A DNA stretch of 64,000 bases, taken from positions 95,316 through 159,315 of the forward strand of contig NZ_FPAB01000007.1 in NCBI RefSeq assembly GCF_900116145.1, read 5' to 3'. The translations under genes were made by a program, and so were the position numbers. Positions 34,884-43,645 of this stretch are shown piece after piece (the stretch's first letter is position 1; each line of letters begins with the position of its first letter). A model generated the notes under the pieces. That model was not told the origin of the DNA, ran no database searches, and was given only the letters and a program-made list of their open reading frames with translations. Source of the DNA: Streptomyces harbinensis. GTDB taxonomy: Bacteria; Actinomycetota; Actinomycetes; Streptomycetales; Streptomycetaceae.

Positions 34884-35678
34884 TCAGGGATGCGGTACGA
34901 CCGCCACCGGGCTGCGCGCGTGATGCAGCAGACCGTGCACCACCGGCCCGACCCGGCCGGGCCCGCGTCCCACCACGACCAGCGCCGCGTCGGAGGCCGC
35001 CGACAGCAGGACGGGTGAGGCGCTGCCCGCCACGGCCGTCTCGACGACCACCACCTGCGGATGGGCCGCCCGCCAGCGCGCCACGGCCGCGCCGACCGCC
35101 GCGTCGTCGCGCTCGCCCGCGTACACGATCCGCAGCGGCACCCGGCGCCCCGCCGCGGCCGTGAAGGCGAACTCCAGCACCGTGCCCTGCGGCCGGTCCG
35201 GGTCCTTCAGGCCCACCACCACCTCCGCGTCCGCCCCGCCGGGCGCGGGCCCGCCCGCCGGGGCGGAGCGCACCACGACCACCGGGCACGCGGTGTTTCC
35301 CACCAGGTGGCCGCTCACCGAGCCCAGCAGGAACCCGGAGAGCGCGCCGAGCCCGCGCGAGCCCACCACCAGCAGCTCCGAGTCGTGCGAGACGTCCAGC
35401 AGCGCGGCCCGCGGACCGTCCGCCATCGCCTCCAGGGACACGTTCAGCCGGGGATGCCGATCCAGCAGCGCCTCCTGCGTCTCGCGCAGCAGGCGCTGCG
35501 CGCGCCGCTGCTCGTCGCCGGCCCGGTCCACCACCGGCTCCAGGGGCGAGGAGAGGCCCCAGCCGTGCACCAGGCGCAGCCGCAGCCCGCGCCGTACCGC
35601 TTCTTCGGCGGCCCAGTGGGCGGCGGCCGAACTCTCCGCCGAGCCGTCCACGCCCGCCGTGACGGGGAGGAGAGTCAT
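34884..35678 (-). CDS. Universal stress protein, two tandem UspA domains
   Basis: 264 residues; GGAGG precedes the ATG at 35678. The first domain (residues 1-140) has the ATP-binding pattern GSRGLGALSGFLLGSVSGHL and CPVVVV. The second (about 150-262) has VVVGLKDP and a weaker GRGPGRVGPVVHGLLHHA. Likely an ATP-binding stress protein. The upstream region holds a CACATC/GATGTG inverted repeat and the divergent TetR gene. Confidence 0.87.
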   Translation of the reverse strand: MTLLPVTAGVDGSAESSAAAHWAAEEAVRRGLRLRLVHGWGLSSPLEPVVDRAGDEQRRAQRLLRETQEALLDRHPRLNVSLEAMADGPRAALLDVSHDSELLVVGSRGLGALSGFLLGSVSGHLVGNTACPVVVVRSAPAGGPAPGGADAEVVVGLKDPDRPQGTVLEFAFTAAAGRRVPLRIVYAGERDDAAVGAAVARWRAAHPQVVVVETAVAGSASPVLLSAASDAALVVVGRGPGRVGPVVHGLLHHARSPVAVVPHP

Positions 35679-35709
35679 GAGGCACCTCCGCAGCAGGAGT
35701 ATTTATCCA

Positions 35710-35725
35710 CACATCATCCGATGTG
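35710..35725. promoter_or_regulatory. Inverted repeat upstream of the stress protein gene
   Basis: CACATC (35710-35715) and GATGTG (35720-35725) around ATCC, about 32 bases upstream of the stress-protein start, in an unusually AT-rich patch. Possible operator; no regulator is known for it. Confidence 0.3.
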
Positions 35726-35810
35726 AACCATTATCTCTCGCCAGGGCCCGGCCGGACCCGCGCCCTGTGACCCACGGCACACGGGAAGCCGAAATAACCG
35801 GGGACGGCTT

Positions 35811-35842
35811 CCCCGTTTGGAACTCCGTATGTCCAAGCGGGG
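35811..35842. promoter_or_regulatory. Inverted repeat upstream of the TetR gene
   Basis: CCCCGTTTGGA (35811-35821) and TCCAAGCGGGG (35832-35842) match as inverted copies with one mismatch (G-T in a stem) and a 10-base centre. It lies 47 bases before the TetR start and has the size and symmetry of a TetR-family operator, so autoregulation is plausible. Confidence 0.4.
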
Positions 35843-35889
35843 AACCACTCCCCGCTTCCCGGACCGGCTCACGGACGAAGGCGGCGAAC

Positions 35890-36540
35890 ATGATCGGCGG
35901 CGACTGCACCACGGCGGCCCGGCCCAGGCTGCGCGCCGACGCCGTACGCAACCGTGAGCGCATCCTGGCCGCCGCCCGCGACGCCTTCGTCGATCAGGGC
36001 AAGGACGCCCCCCTCGACGAAATCGCTCGACAGGCCGGAGTCGGCAATGCCACCCTGTACAGGCACTTCCCCGACCGGGAAGCGCTCCTCTACCACGTGG
36101 TGCTCTACGTGAACGACCGGATCACCGAGCGCGCACAGCAGGCACTGGAAGAGGAGAGCGACCCCTTCGAGGCGCTGCGCCGGACCATCCTCGGCTCCGC
36201 GGACGAGCGCATCGGCGCGCTCTGCCCGGTGCTCGGCATCAGCCTCGACCCGGGCGACCCCGAACTGACCGCCAGCCGCGACCGGCTGCTGGAGGTCTGC
36301 GGACGGCTGCTCGACCGGGCCCAGGCCTCCGGACAGCTGCGGCACGACGTCGGCGCCGGCGATCTGCTGGTCGCCGTCAGCCGCCTCACCCGGCCGCTGC
36401 CCGGCACCCGCTGCTCCGGCAGCGAACTCCTGGCCCGCCGGCACCTCCAGATCTTCCTGGACGGGCTGCGCGCCCCGGCGCGCTCCGAGCTTCCGGGAGC
36501 ACCCGCCCAGGTGGAAGACCTCGAAGACGAGTTGATCTGA
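35890..36540 (+). CDS. TetR-family transcription regulator
   Basis: 216 residues from an ATG after GAAGGCGG. The DNA-binding domain (about residues 15-62) is RILAAARDAFVDQGKDAPLDEIARQAGVGNATLYRHFPDREALL, with the usual TLYRHF recognition helix. The rest is the ligand-binding domain. An efflux pump gene follows 106 bases downstream, so it probably represses the pump. Confidence 0.88.
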   Translation: MIGGDCTTAARPRLRADAVRNRERILAAARDAFVDQGKDAPLDEIARQAGVGNATLYRHFPDREALLYHVVLYVNDRITERAQQALEEESDPFEALRRTILGSADERIGALCPVLGISLDPGDPELTASRDRLLEVCGRLLDRAQASGQLRHDVGAGDLLVAVSRLTRPLPGTRCSGSELLARRHLQIFLDGLRAPARSELPGAPAQVEDLEDELI

Positions 36541-36646
36541 CCCACCGCCCCCCGGCCACCACCGGGGCCCGGCGCGCCCAGCCGGGTCCTCTTTGCCCAG
36601 GTTTTACCCGTCTTTACTCAGACCGCAACGTGAGGTTACGACCCCT

Positions 36647-38185
36647 ATGCCACCGGACTCCACCCAGACCGCCCCGGCCCCCGCGCCCGGAGCGCTCGAT
36701 CCGCGCCGCTGGCGGATCCTCGCCTTCATCGCCATCGCGCAGCTGATGGTGGTGCTGGACGCCACCATCGTCAACATCGCCCTGCCCTCCGCCCAGGTGG
36801 ACCTCGGACTCTCCGACGGCAACCGGCAGTGGGTCATCACCGCCTACGCCCTCGCCTTCGGCGGACTGCTGCTCTTCGGCGGTCGCATCGCCGACCTGTG
36901 GGGCCGGCGCAACGCCTTCATCACCGGCCTCGTCGGCTTCGCCATCGCCTCCGCCCTCGGCGGCGCCGCCTCCAACGCCGGGCTGCTGTTCGCCTCCCGC
37001 GCGCTCCAGGGCGTCTTCGCCGCCCTCCTGGCGCCGGCCGCGCTCTCCCTGCTCACCGTGCTCTTCACCGAGGCCAGGGAACGGGCCAAGGCCTTCGGCA
37101 TCTTCGGCGCCATCGCCGGCGCCGGCGGCGCGGTCGGGCTGCTGCTCGGCGGCGTACTCACCGAGTACCTCGACTGGCGCTGGACCTTCTACGTCAACAT
37201 CCCCTTCGCCGCCGTCGCCATAGCCGGCGCCGTCGCGCTGATCAAGGAACCCGAGGGCGCCCGCAACCGCTCCCCGCTGGACCTGCCCGGCGTCGTCCTC
37301 GCCACCACCGGCCTCGTCGCCCTGGTGTACGGCTTCAGCCGCGCCGAGGAAGCGGGCTGGGGCGACGGGCTGACCATCGGCATGTTCGTGGCCGCGGCCG
37401 TCCTGCTGGTCTCGTTCGTGGCCGTCGAAGCCCGGGTGAAGCACCCGCTGCTGCCGCTGCGGGTCGTCCTGGACCGCAACCGGGGCGGCGCGTACGCGGC
37501 CACCGGCATCGCGGTGATCGGCATGTTCGGTCTCTTCCTGTTCCTGACCTTCTACATGCAGCTCATCAAGGAGTACTCGCCGGTCGTCACCGGCCTGGCC
37601 TTCCTGCCGATGGTCGCCGGCATGATCACCGGCTCGACCCAGATCGCCACCCGGCTGATGCTGCGGGTACCGCCGCGCCTGCTCATGGTGCCCGGCTACC
37701 TCGTCGCGGCCGTCGGCATGCTGCTGCTCACCCAGATCGGGATGGACACCTCGTACCCGCTGCTGATCCTGCCCGCCATGCTGCTGATCGGCCTCGGGCT
37801 CGGCACCGCGATGATGCCGGCGATGCAGCTGGCCACCGGCGGCGTGCAGCCGGCCGACGCCGGGATCGCCTCCGCCATGGTCAACACCTCCCAGCAGGTC
37901 GGCGGCGCCATCGGCACCGCGCTGCTCAACACCATCGCGGCCTCCGCCACCACCTCCTACATCGCCGCCCGCACCCAGCTGGGCATGGGCGAGCAGGCGC
38001 AGGGGCTGCTGGCCCTGGAGGGCCAGGTGCACGGGTTCACCCGCGGCATCTGGTGGGCGTTCGGCATCCTGCTGCTGTCGGCCGCCATCGCGGGCGTGCT
38101 CATCAACGGCAAGGGGCCGGCCGCCCACAAGGCCGCGGCCGCGGGTGAGGAGGAGGGCGAGCCGGTACCGGTGCTGGCGCACTGA
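36647..38185 (+). CDS. MFS multidrug efflux transporter, DHA2 (EmrB/QacA) type
   Basis: 512 residues with about 14 hydrophobic helices. The family motif C-like opening QLMVVLDATIVNIALPSAQVDLG and the loop motif GGRIADLWGRRNAF (motif A) are clear. The ATG at 36647 is preceded by GTGAGG. It is the likely target of the TetR gene just upstream. A strong terminator follows. Confidence 0.92.
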   Translation: MPPDSTQTAPAPAPGALDPRRWRILAFIAIAQLMVVLDATIVNIALPSAQVDLGLSDGNRQWVITAYALAFGGLLLFGGRIADLWGRRNAFITGLVGFAIASALGGAASNAGLLFASRALQGVFAALLAPAALSLLTVLFTEARERAKAFGIFGAIAGAGGAVGLLLGGVLTEYLDWRWTFYVNIPFAAVAIAGAVALIKEPEGARNRSPLDLPGVVLATTGLVALVYGFSRAEEAGWGDGLTIGMFVAAAVLLVSFVAVEARVKHPLLPLRVVLDRNRGGAYAATGIAVIGMFGLFLFLTFYMQLIKEYSPVVTGLAFLPMVAGMITGSTQIATRLMLRVPPRLLMVPGYLVAAVGMLLLTQIGMDTSYPLLILPAMLLIGLGLGTAMMPAMQLATGGVQPADAGIASAMVNTSQQVGGAIGTALLNTIAASATTSYIAARTQLGMGEQAQGLLALEGQVHGFTRGIWWAFGILLLSAAIAGVLINGKGPAAHKAAAAGEEEGEPVPVLAH

Positions 38186-38220
38186 TCCGGCCCGGCCCCC
38201 CGCCGCCGCCCGAACCCACC

Positions 38221-38258
38221 CGAACGGACCCCGCAGCGATCGCCGCGGGGTCCGTTCG
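38221..38258 (+). terminator. Terminator after the efflux gene
   Basis: Perfect 14-base arms CGAACGGACCCCGC (38221-38234) and GCGGGGTCCGTTCG (38245-38258) with a 10-base loop, then TCTGTGTT. Confidence 0.85.
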
Positions 38259-38282
38259 TCTGTGTTCCGATTTCCGGATGTG

Positions 38283-38311
38283 TTTACATTCCGGCAGCGC
38301 GGCCGTAATCT
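38283..38311 (+). promoter_or_regulatory. Promoter of the fructose operon
   Basis: TTTACA (38283-38288), a 17-base spacer and TAATCT (38306-38311) form the best principal-sigma promoter in the window, about 45 bases before the fruR ATG. TGTGTTT-containing sequence overlaps the -35, and an inverted AAACACA copy lies at 38349-38355 next to the start; these may be binding sites for the DeoR-type regulator. Confidence 0.6.
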
Positions 38312-38356
38312 GGCGCCCAAACCACATGTTCGGGCGTAGAACGGACGCAAACACAG

Positions 38357-39118
38357 ATGTACGCACCGGAGAGGCAACAAGCCATCCTCCACCTGGCCCG
38401 CGAAAAAGGCCGGGTCGAGGTCCTCGCGCTCGCCGACACCTTCCAGGTCACCGCGGAAACCATCCGCCGCGACCTGAACACCCTCGGCCGCGCCGGCCTG
38501 CTCCGCCGCGTCCACGGCGGCGCCATCCCCGTCGGCCGCCTCGACTTCGAACCCGACCTCAGCGAACGCGAAACCACCGCCGTCGCCGAGAAGGAACGCA
38601 TCGCCACCGCCGCCCTCGACCACCTCCCCCAGGACGGCACCGTCATCCTCGACGCCGGCACCACCACCGCCGCCCTCGCCGCCGCCCTCCCCACCGACGC
38701 CGCCCTCACCGTCGTCACCCACGCCCTGCCGCTCGCCACCCGCCTCGCCGACCACCCCGGCATCGAACTCCACATCGTCGGCGGACGCCTCAGACACCGC
38801 ACCCGCGCCGCCGTCGACGCCTGGGCCCTGCGCACCTACGGCGAAATCACCGCCGACGTTCTCTTCCTCGCCACCAACGGCTTCGGCACCACCTCGGGAC
38901 TCACCACCGTCGACCTCGCCGAAGCCGCCGTCAAACGCGCCCTCATCACCGCCGCCCGCCGCGTCGTCCTGCTCGCCGACTCCCGCAAACACGGCGAGGA
39001 ACACTTCGCCCGCTTCGGCACCCTCGACCAGCTCGACCTCCTCATCACCGACACCGGCCTCAGCGACGACGCCACCCGCGCCATCGAGGACGGAGGCACC
39101 GAGGTGATCCGCGCATGA
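38357..39118 (+). CDS. fruR: DeoR-family regulator of the fructose operon
   Basis: 253 residues. The N-terminal winged helix has MYAPERQQAILHLAREKGRVEVLALADTF and TAETIRRDLNTLGRAGLLRRVHGGA. The C-terminal sensor domain has DAGTTTAALAAALP and LLADSRKHGEEHF, the sugar-phosphate-binding type. The stop overlaps fruK (ATGA), so regulator, kinase and transporter are one message. Codons end almost always in C here. Confidence 0.92.
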   Translation: MYAPERQQAILHLAREKGRVEVLALADTFQVTAETIRRDLNTLGRAGLLRRVHGGAIPVGRLDFEPDLSERETTAVAEKERIATAALDHLPQDGTVILDAGTTTAALAAALPTDAALTVVTHALPLATRLADHPGIELHIVGGRLRHRTRAAVDAWALRTYGEITADVLFLATNGFGTTSGLTTVDLAEAAVKRALITAARRVVLLADSRKHGEEHFARFGTLDQLDLLITDTGLSDDATRAIEDGGTEVIRA

Positions 39119-40062
39119 TCCTCACCATCACCCCCAACCCCAGCCTCGACCGCACCTACGACATCCCCGCACTCCAACGCGGCACCGTCCTGCGCGCCGG
39201 CACCGACCGCGTCGACCCCGGCGGCAAAGGCGTCAACGTCTCCCGCGCCGTCGCCGCCGCCGGCCTCCCCACCACCGCCGTCCTCCCCCTCGGCGGACCC
39301 GAAGGCGCCCTCCTCGCCGACCTCCTCACCGGACTCGGCGTCCACGTCGCCGGCGTCCCCGTCACCGGCTCCACCCGCGTCAACGTCTCCATCGCCGAAC
39401 CCGACGGCACCCTCACCAAACTCAACGCCGCCGGCCCCCACCTCAGCCCCACCGAGACCGAAACCCTCCTGGAAACCGCCCGCGTGCACGCCGCCCGCGC
39501 CACCTGGACCGTCTGCTGCGGCAGCCTGCCCCGCGGCCTCGACGCCCACTGGTACGCCGAACTCGTCGCCCGCACCCACCGGGCCGGCGCCCGCATCGCC
39601 CTCGACACCTCGGGCCCCGCCCTGCTCGCCGCCCTCCGCGAAGCCCCCGACGTCATCAAACCCAACGCCGAAGAACTCGCCGAAGCCGTCGGACACCCCC
39701 TCACCACCGTCGGCGACGCCGTCAAAGCCGCCGGCGAACTCCGCGCCCGCGGCGCCCGCGCCGTCCTCGCCAGCCTCGGCGCCACCGGACAACTCCTCGT
39801 CGACGAACGCGGCACCTGCTTCGGCAGCGCCCGCGTCACCGCCGTCCGCAGCGACGTCGGCGCCGGAGACGCCTCCCTCGCCGGATTCCTCACCGCCGGC
39901 GGCACCGGCCCCGCCGCCCTCGCCGCCGCCCTCGCCCACGGAGCCGCCGCCGTCGCACTCCCCGGCTCCCTCATGCCCACCCCCGACGACCTCCGCCCCG
40001 AAGCGGTGACCGTCACCACCGACGTCCCCCTCGACCGCCCCCTCGATGGAGCCACGAGATGA
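39115..40062 (+). CDS. fruK: 1-phosphofructokinase
   Basis: Phosphorylates fructose-1-phosphate to fructose-1,6-bisphosphate. It is a PfkB-family kinase of 315 residues with TPNPSLDRTYDI at the start, DPGGKGVNVSRAVAAAG near residue 37, KPNAEELAEAVG, and the catalytic DVGAGDASLAGFL near residue 248. The ATG overlaps fruR and its stop overlaps fruA. Confidence 0.95.
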   Translation: MILTITPNPSLDRTYDIPALQRGTVLRAGTDRVDPGGKGVNVSRAVAAAGLPTTAVLPLGGPEGALLADLLTGLGVHVAGVPVTGSTRVNVSIAEPDGTLTKLNAAGPHLSPTETETLLETARVHAARATWTVCCGSLPRGLDAHWYAELVARTHRAGARIALDTSGPALLAALREAPDVIKPNAEELAEAVGHPLTTVGDAVKAAGELRARGARAVLASLGATGQLLVDERGTCFGSARVTAVRSDVGAGDASLAGFLTAGGTGPAALAAALAHGAAAVALPGSLMPTPDDLRPEAVTVTTDVPLDRPLDGATR

Positions 40063-42110
40063 ACACCCCCCTGATCACCGCTGATTTGGTGGACCTCGAC
40101 CTCGACCGCACCGCCACCACCAAGGACGAGGCGGCCCGCTCCCTCGCCGGCCGCATGGCCGCCGCCGGACGCGTCACCGACCTCGACGGCTTCCTCGCCG
40201 ACGTCGCCGCCCGCGAGGAACAGATGCCCACCGGCCTCGAAGGCGGCATCGGCATACCCCACTGCCGCAGCGCCCACGTCACCGAACCCACCCTCGCCTT
40301 CGGCCGCAGCACCACCGGCATCGACTTCGGCGCCGCCGACGGACCGGCCACCCTCGTCTTCCTCATCGCCGCCCCCGCCGGCGCCGACCAGGACCACCTC
40401 GGCATCCTCTCCACCCTGGCGCGCGACCTGATGCGCGCCGAGTTCACCGACGCGCTGCGCGCCGAAACCTCCCCCGAGCGGGCCGCCGCCCTCATCCGCG
40501 GCGAGGACCCGGCGCAGGCGGCGGACCCCGCCGCACCGGCAGCCGATGAGGGAGACGCGGACGCGGACGCGGCCGGGGACGGCGCGCCGTTCCGTATCGT
40601 CGCCGTCACCTCCTGCCCCACCGGCATCGCCCACACCTACATGGCCGCCGAATCCCTCGACCGCGCCGCCGCCGAGGCCGACGGCGTCCTGATCAGCGTC
40701 GAAACCCAGGGCTCCGCCGGCTTCGAACGCCTCGACCCCGCCGTCATCGCCGCCGCCGACGCGGTCGTCTTCGCCCACGACGTCGAAGTACGCGAACGCC
40801 ACCGGTTCGCAGGCCTTCCCACCGTCGACGTCGGCGTCAAAGCCGCCATCAACCGCCCCGCCGAACTCATCGCCGAAGCCCGGCGGCGCGCCGCCGACGC
40901 CCCCGCCGGCACCCAGCCCCGTACCGGCACCGACGGTGACGGCGACGACACCGCGCCCATGGACCGCGCCGCCGGGGACAGCGCCGACGGCTTCGGCACC
41001 CGGCTGCGCACCTGGCTGATGACCGGCGTCAGCTACATGGTGCCGTTCGTCGCCGCCGGCGGACTCATGATCGCCCTCGGCTTCGCCCTCGGCGGATACG
41101 AGATCAGCGACGCCCCCTCCGTCGCCGACCACTTCGTGTGGACCGAGGCCCACAGCTGGGCCGCGCTGCTCTTCCAGCTCGGCGGCGCCGCGTTCGGCTT
41201 CCTCATCCCGGTACTCGCCGGCTACATCGCCTACGGCATGGCCGACCGGCCCGGACTCGTCCCCGGCTTCGTCGGCGGCGCCATCGCCGTCACCATCGAC
41301 GCCGGATTCCTCGGCGGACTCGCCGCCGGGCTCCTCGCGGGCGCGGTGGTGATGGCCATCCAGCGGGTCGACGTCCCGGCGGCGCTGCGCGGCATCATGC
41401 CGGTCGTCGTCATCCCGCTCATCTCCTCCGCCGTCGTCGGCTTCCTGATGTACATCGTCATCGGCAAGCCCATCGCCTCCGCCCAGTCCGGGCTCACCGA
41501 CTGGCTGGAAGGACTCAGCGGCAGCAACGCCGTCCTGCTGGGCATCCTGCTCGGGCTCATGATGTGCTTCGACCTCGGCGGGCCGGTCAACAAGGTGGCC
41601 TACGCCTTCGCCACCGGCGGCATCGCGGTCACCGCCCCCAGCGACACCAGCCTCCAGATCATGGCCACCGTGATGGCGGCCGGCATGGTCCCGCCGCTGG
41701 CCATGGCGCTGGCGACCACGGTGCGCGGCAAGCTGTTCACCCGGACGGAGAAGGAGAACGGCAAGGCGGCCTGGGTGCTGGGCGCCTCGTTCATCACCGA
41801 GGGCGCGATCCCGTTCGCCGCCGCCGACCCGCTGCGGGTCATCCCCTCCGCCATGGCGGGCGGCGCGGTCACCGGCGCGCTGACCATGGCGTTCGGCAAC
41901 ACGCTGCGGGCGCCGCACGGCGGGTTCTTCGTCGTCCCGCTGATCGGCAGCCCGCTCCTCTACCTGATCGCGATCGCGGCGGGCACCCTCGTCAGCACGG
42001 CGCTGGTCGTCCTGCTCAAGACCGGCCGCGCCCGGAAGACGGCGGTCGCGGCCGGGTCCGGGTCCGGGTCCGCGACGGCCGCACCGGAGCCGGCCGGCGC
42101 GGCCCGCTGA
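40059..42110 (+). CDS. fruA: Fructose-specific PTS transporter, IIA-IIB-IIC fusion
   Basis: 683-residue membrane enzyme that imports fructose as fructose-1-phosphate. Domain order is IIA (residues 1-150, phospho-His in GIGIPHCRS), an acidic linker, IIB (about 175-270, phospho-Cys in VTSCPTGIAHTYMA) and IIC (about 310-660, starting MTGVSYMVPFVAAGGLMIALGFALGG). The C-terminal tail repeats Gly-Ser. The stop directly abuts the convergent folD stop. Confidence 0.95.
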   Translation: MNTPLITADLVDLDLDRTATTKDEAARSLAGRMAAAGRVTDLDGFLADVAAREEQMPTGLEGGIGIPHCRSAHVTEPTLAFGRSTTGIDFGAADGPATLVFLIAAPAGADQDHLGILSTLARDLMRAEFTDALRAETSPERAAALIRGEDPAQAADPAAPAADEGDADADAAGDGAPFRIVAVTSCPTGIAHTYMAAESLDRAAAEADGVLISVETQGSAGFERLDPAVIAAADAVVFAHDVEVRERHRFAGLPTVDVGVKAAINRPAELIAEARRRAADAPAGTQPRTGTDGDGDDTAPMDRAAGDSADGFGTRLRTWLMTGVSYMVPFVAAGGLMIALGFALGGYEISDAPSVADHFVWTEAHSWAALLFQLGGAAFGFLIPVLAGYIAYGMADRPGLVPGFVGGAIAVTIDAGFLGGLAAGLLAGAVVMAIQRVDVPAALRGIMPVVVIPLISSAVVGFLMYIVIGKPIASAQSGLTDWLEGLSGSNAVLLGILLGLMMCFDLGGPVNKVAYAFATGGIAVTAPSDTSLQIMATVMAAGMVPPLAMALATTVRGKLFTRTEKENGKAAWVLGASFITEGAIPFAAADPLRVIPSAMAGGAVTGALTMAFGNTLRAPHGGFFVVPLIGSPLLYLIAIAAGTLVSTALVVLLKTGRARKTAVAAGSGSGSATAAPEPAGAAR

Positions 42111-42983
42111 TCAGGCGGCGGAGTCGGCGGCGGAGTGGGCGGTGGCCGCGGCGCGCACCGTGTGGTGCAGGAGCAGGGCCGTGGTCACCGGGCCGACGCC
42201 GCCGGGCACGGGGGTGAGGGCCGCGGCTTTGCCGGTCACCGAGGCGGCGTCCACGTCGCCGGTGAGGCCGCCGTCCGGGGTGGGGTTGGTGCCCACGTCC
42301 ACCACCACCGCCCCGGGGCGGAGGTGGGCGGCGGTGATCAGGCCCGGACGGCCGGCCGCCGCCACGACGATGTCGGCACTCGCGGTGAGGGCGGCGAGGT
42401 CCGTGGTGCGGGAGTGGGCCACGGTGACGGTCGCGTCCCGGGCCAGCAGCAGCTGGGCGGCCGGCTTGCCGACCACCGTGGAGCGGCCGACGACGGCGAC
42501 CCGGCGGCCCGCCAGCGGGATGTCGTGCGCGTCCAGCACCGCCACGACCGCCTCGGCGGTGGCCGGCGCGAACGCCGGCAGCCCGGCGGTGAGCCGGCCG
42601 AGCGAGAGCGGGCCCGCGCCGTCCACGTCCTTGGCGACGGCGATCGCGCCGGCCAGCTCCTGGGCGTTCGCCCCGGGCGGCAGCGGCGTCTGGAGGATGA
42701 TGCCGTGCACGGCCGGGTCGGCGCTCAGCTCGGTGAGCCGGTCCCGGATCGCGGCGGGCGCCGCGTCCGGGCCGAGGTCGGCGATGTCGCAGTGGATGCC
42801 GCACTTCCCGGCGGCCTTGGCGATGGACCGTACGTACCAGGCGCTGGACTCGTCGGCGGTGGCGGTGACGACGGCCAGCCGCGGCGGCGTGCCGGTGGCG
42901 GTCAGCCGGGCGGCCTCGACGGTGGTGTCGGCGCGCAGCCGGGTGGCGTGTTCACGGCCGGAGAGGGTGGCGGTCTCGGTCAC
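42111..42983 (-). CDS. folD: FolD-like methylene-THF dehydrogenase lacking the cyclohydrolase lysine
   Basis: 290 residues from a GTG that overlaps fchA (GTGA). Family features are ILQTPLPPGANAQEL, KDVDGAGPLSLGRL, the NADP loop VVGRSTVVGKPAAQLLL and PVPGGVGPVTTALLL. In WYVRSIAKAAGK the conserved Tyr50 is present, but the position four residues later, which is the catalytic Lys in bifunctional FolD (Lys54 in E. coli, Lys56 in human), is Ile54. That lysine is needed for cyclohydrolase activity, so this protein may act only as a dehydrogenase, with the coupled FchA doing the hydrolase step. Confidence 0.88.
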   Translation of the reverse strand: MTETATLSGREHATRLRADTTVEAARLTATGTPPRLAVVTATADESSAWYVRSIAKAAGKCGIHCDIADLGPDAAPAAIRDRLTELSADPAVHGIILQTPLPPGANAQELAGAIAVAKDVDGAGPLSLGRLTAGLPAFAPATAEAVVAVLDAHDIPLAGRRVAVVGRSTVVGKPAAQLLLARDATVTVAHSRTTDLAALTASADIVVAAAGRPGLITAAHLRPGAVVVDVGTNPTPDGGLTGDVDAASVTGKAAALTPVPGGVGPVTTALLLHHTVRAAATAHSAADSAA

Positions 42984-43600
42984 GGGGCGATGTCCTCACG
43001 GATGGCGGCGGTGATCGCGGCGGCGCGCTCGGCGATGGTGTCGACGGCGGCGGTGACCGCCGTCAGCTCGGCGCGCAGGGCGTCGTCGCGGATGCCGCCG
43101 AGGTTGATCTCCACATTGACGCGGGCCGTGGTGGCGGCGGCGCGGGCCGCTTCGGTGGCGGCGGCGATGTCGGTGACGACGTTGCGGTTGCCGATGGGCA
43201 GGAGTTCGGCGGCGAGTTCGACAGCGGCGCGGGCCAGGCCGATGACCTCGGCCGGGGGGCGGGCGGCGCCGGCCAGCGCGCGGGCGATGGCGGCCGACCG
43301 CTCGGCCTTGGCGGCGTCGGTGTCCTTGGGCAGCCGGTAGGCGTCGGTGACGGCGGTGAACGCCGCCGCGTCCTCCTCGGCGAGCCGGACGGCGGCGGTG
43401 CGCAGCGTGTCGGTCTCGCGGACGATCCGGTCGACGGTGACGGCGTGCGCGGCGTATTTCCCGCCGGTGGAGTAGCGGGCGACCATCCCCAGCAGGGCGG
43501 CGGCCTGGGCGGCGTGCAGCGCTGCCGCGGCTCCGCCGCCGGGGGCGGGGACGCGGGCGGCGAGCTGGGACAGATACTCGGTGATCGTCTGATCGCGCAC
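42980..43600 (-). CDS. FchA-type cyclodeaminase/cyclohydrolase family protein
   Basis: 206 residues, mostly helical. The family start TITEYLSQLAARVPAPGGGAAAALHAAQAAALLGMVARYS and the later ALLPIGNRNVVTDI-like ELLPIGNRNVVTDIAAAT are clear. Members cyclise formimino-THF or act as methenyl-THF cyclohydrolase. The GTG start has CAGAAT ending seven bases upstream and no ribosome binding site, so it may be leaderless. It is coupled to the folD-like gene. Confidence 0.88.
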   Translation of the reverse strand: MRDQTITEYLSQLAARVPAPGGGAAAALHAAQAAALLGMVARYSTGGKYAAHAVTVDRIVRETDTLRTAAVRLAEEDAAAFTAVTDAYRLPKDTDAAKAERSAAIARALAGAARPPAEVIGLARAAVELAAELLPIGNRNVVTDIAAATEAARAAATTARVNVEINLGGIRDDALRAELTAVTAAVDTIAERAAAITAAIREDIAP

Positions 43601-43645
43601 GGGAGGGATTCTGTCACGGGAGCGGGCGCGTGCCGGGCGGATCGG

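Noticed and set aside
34758..35018. An 86-residue plus-strand frame between the M20 and stress protein genes
   Set aside because: No ribosome binding site and it runs antisense into the certain stress-protein gene.
36614..41918. Very long minus-strand open frames (796 and 920 residues) across the MFS and fructose genes
   Set aside because: Antisense shadows caused by C-ending codons on the coding strand; low complexity and no motif.
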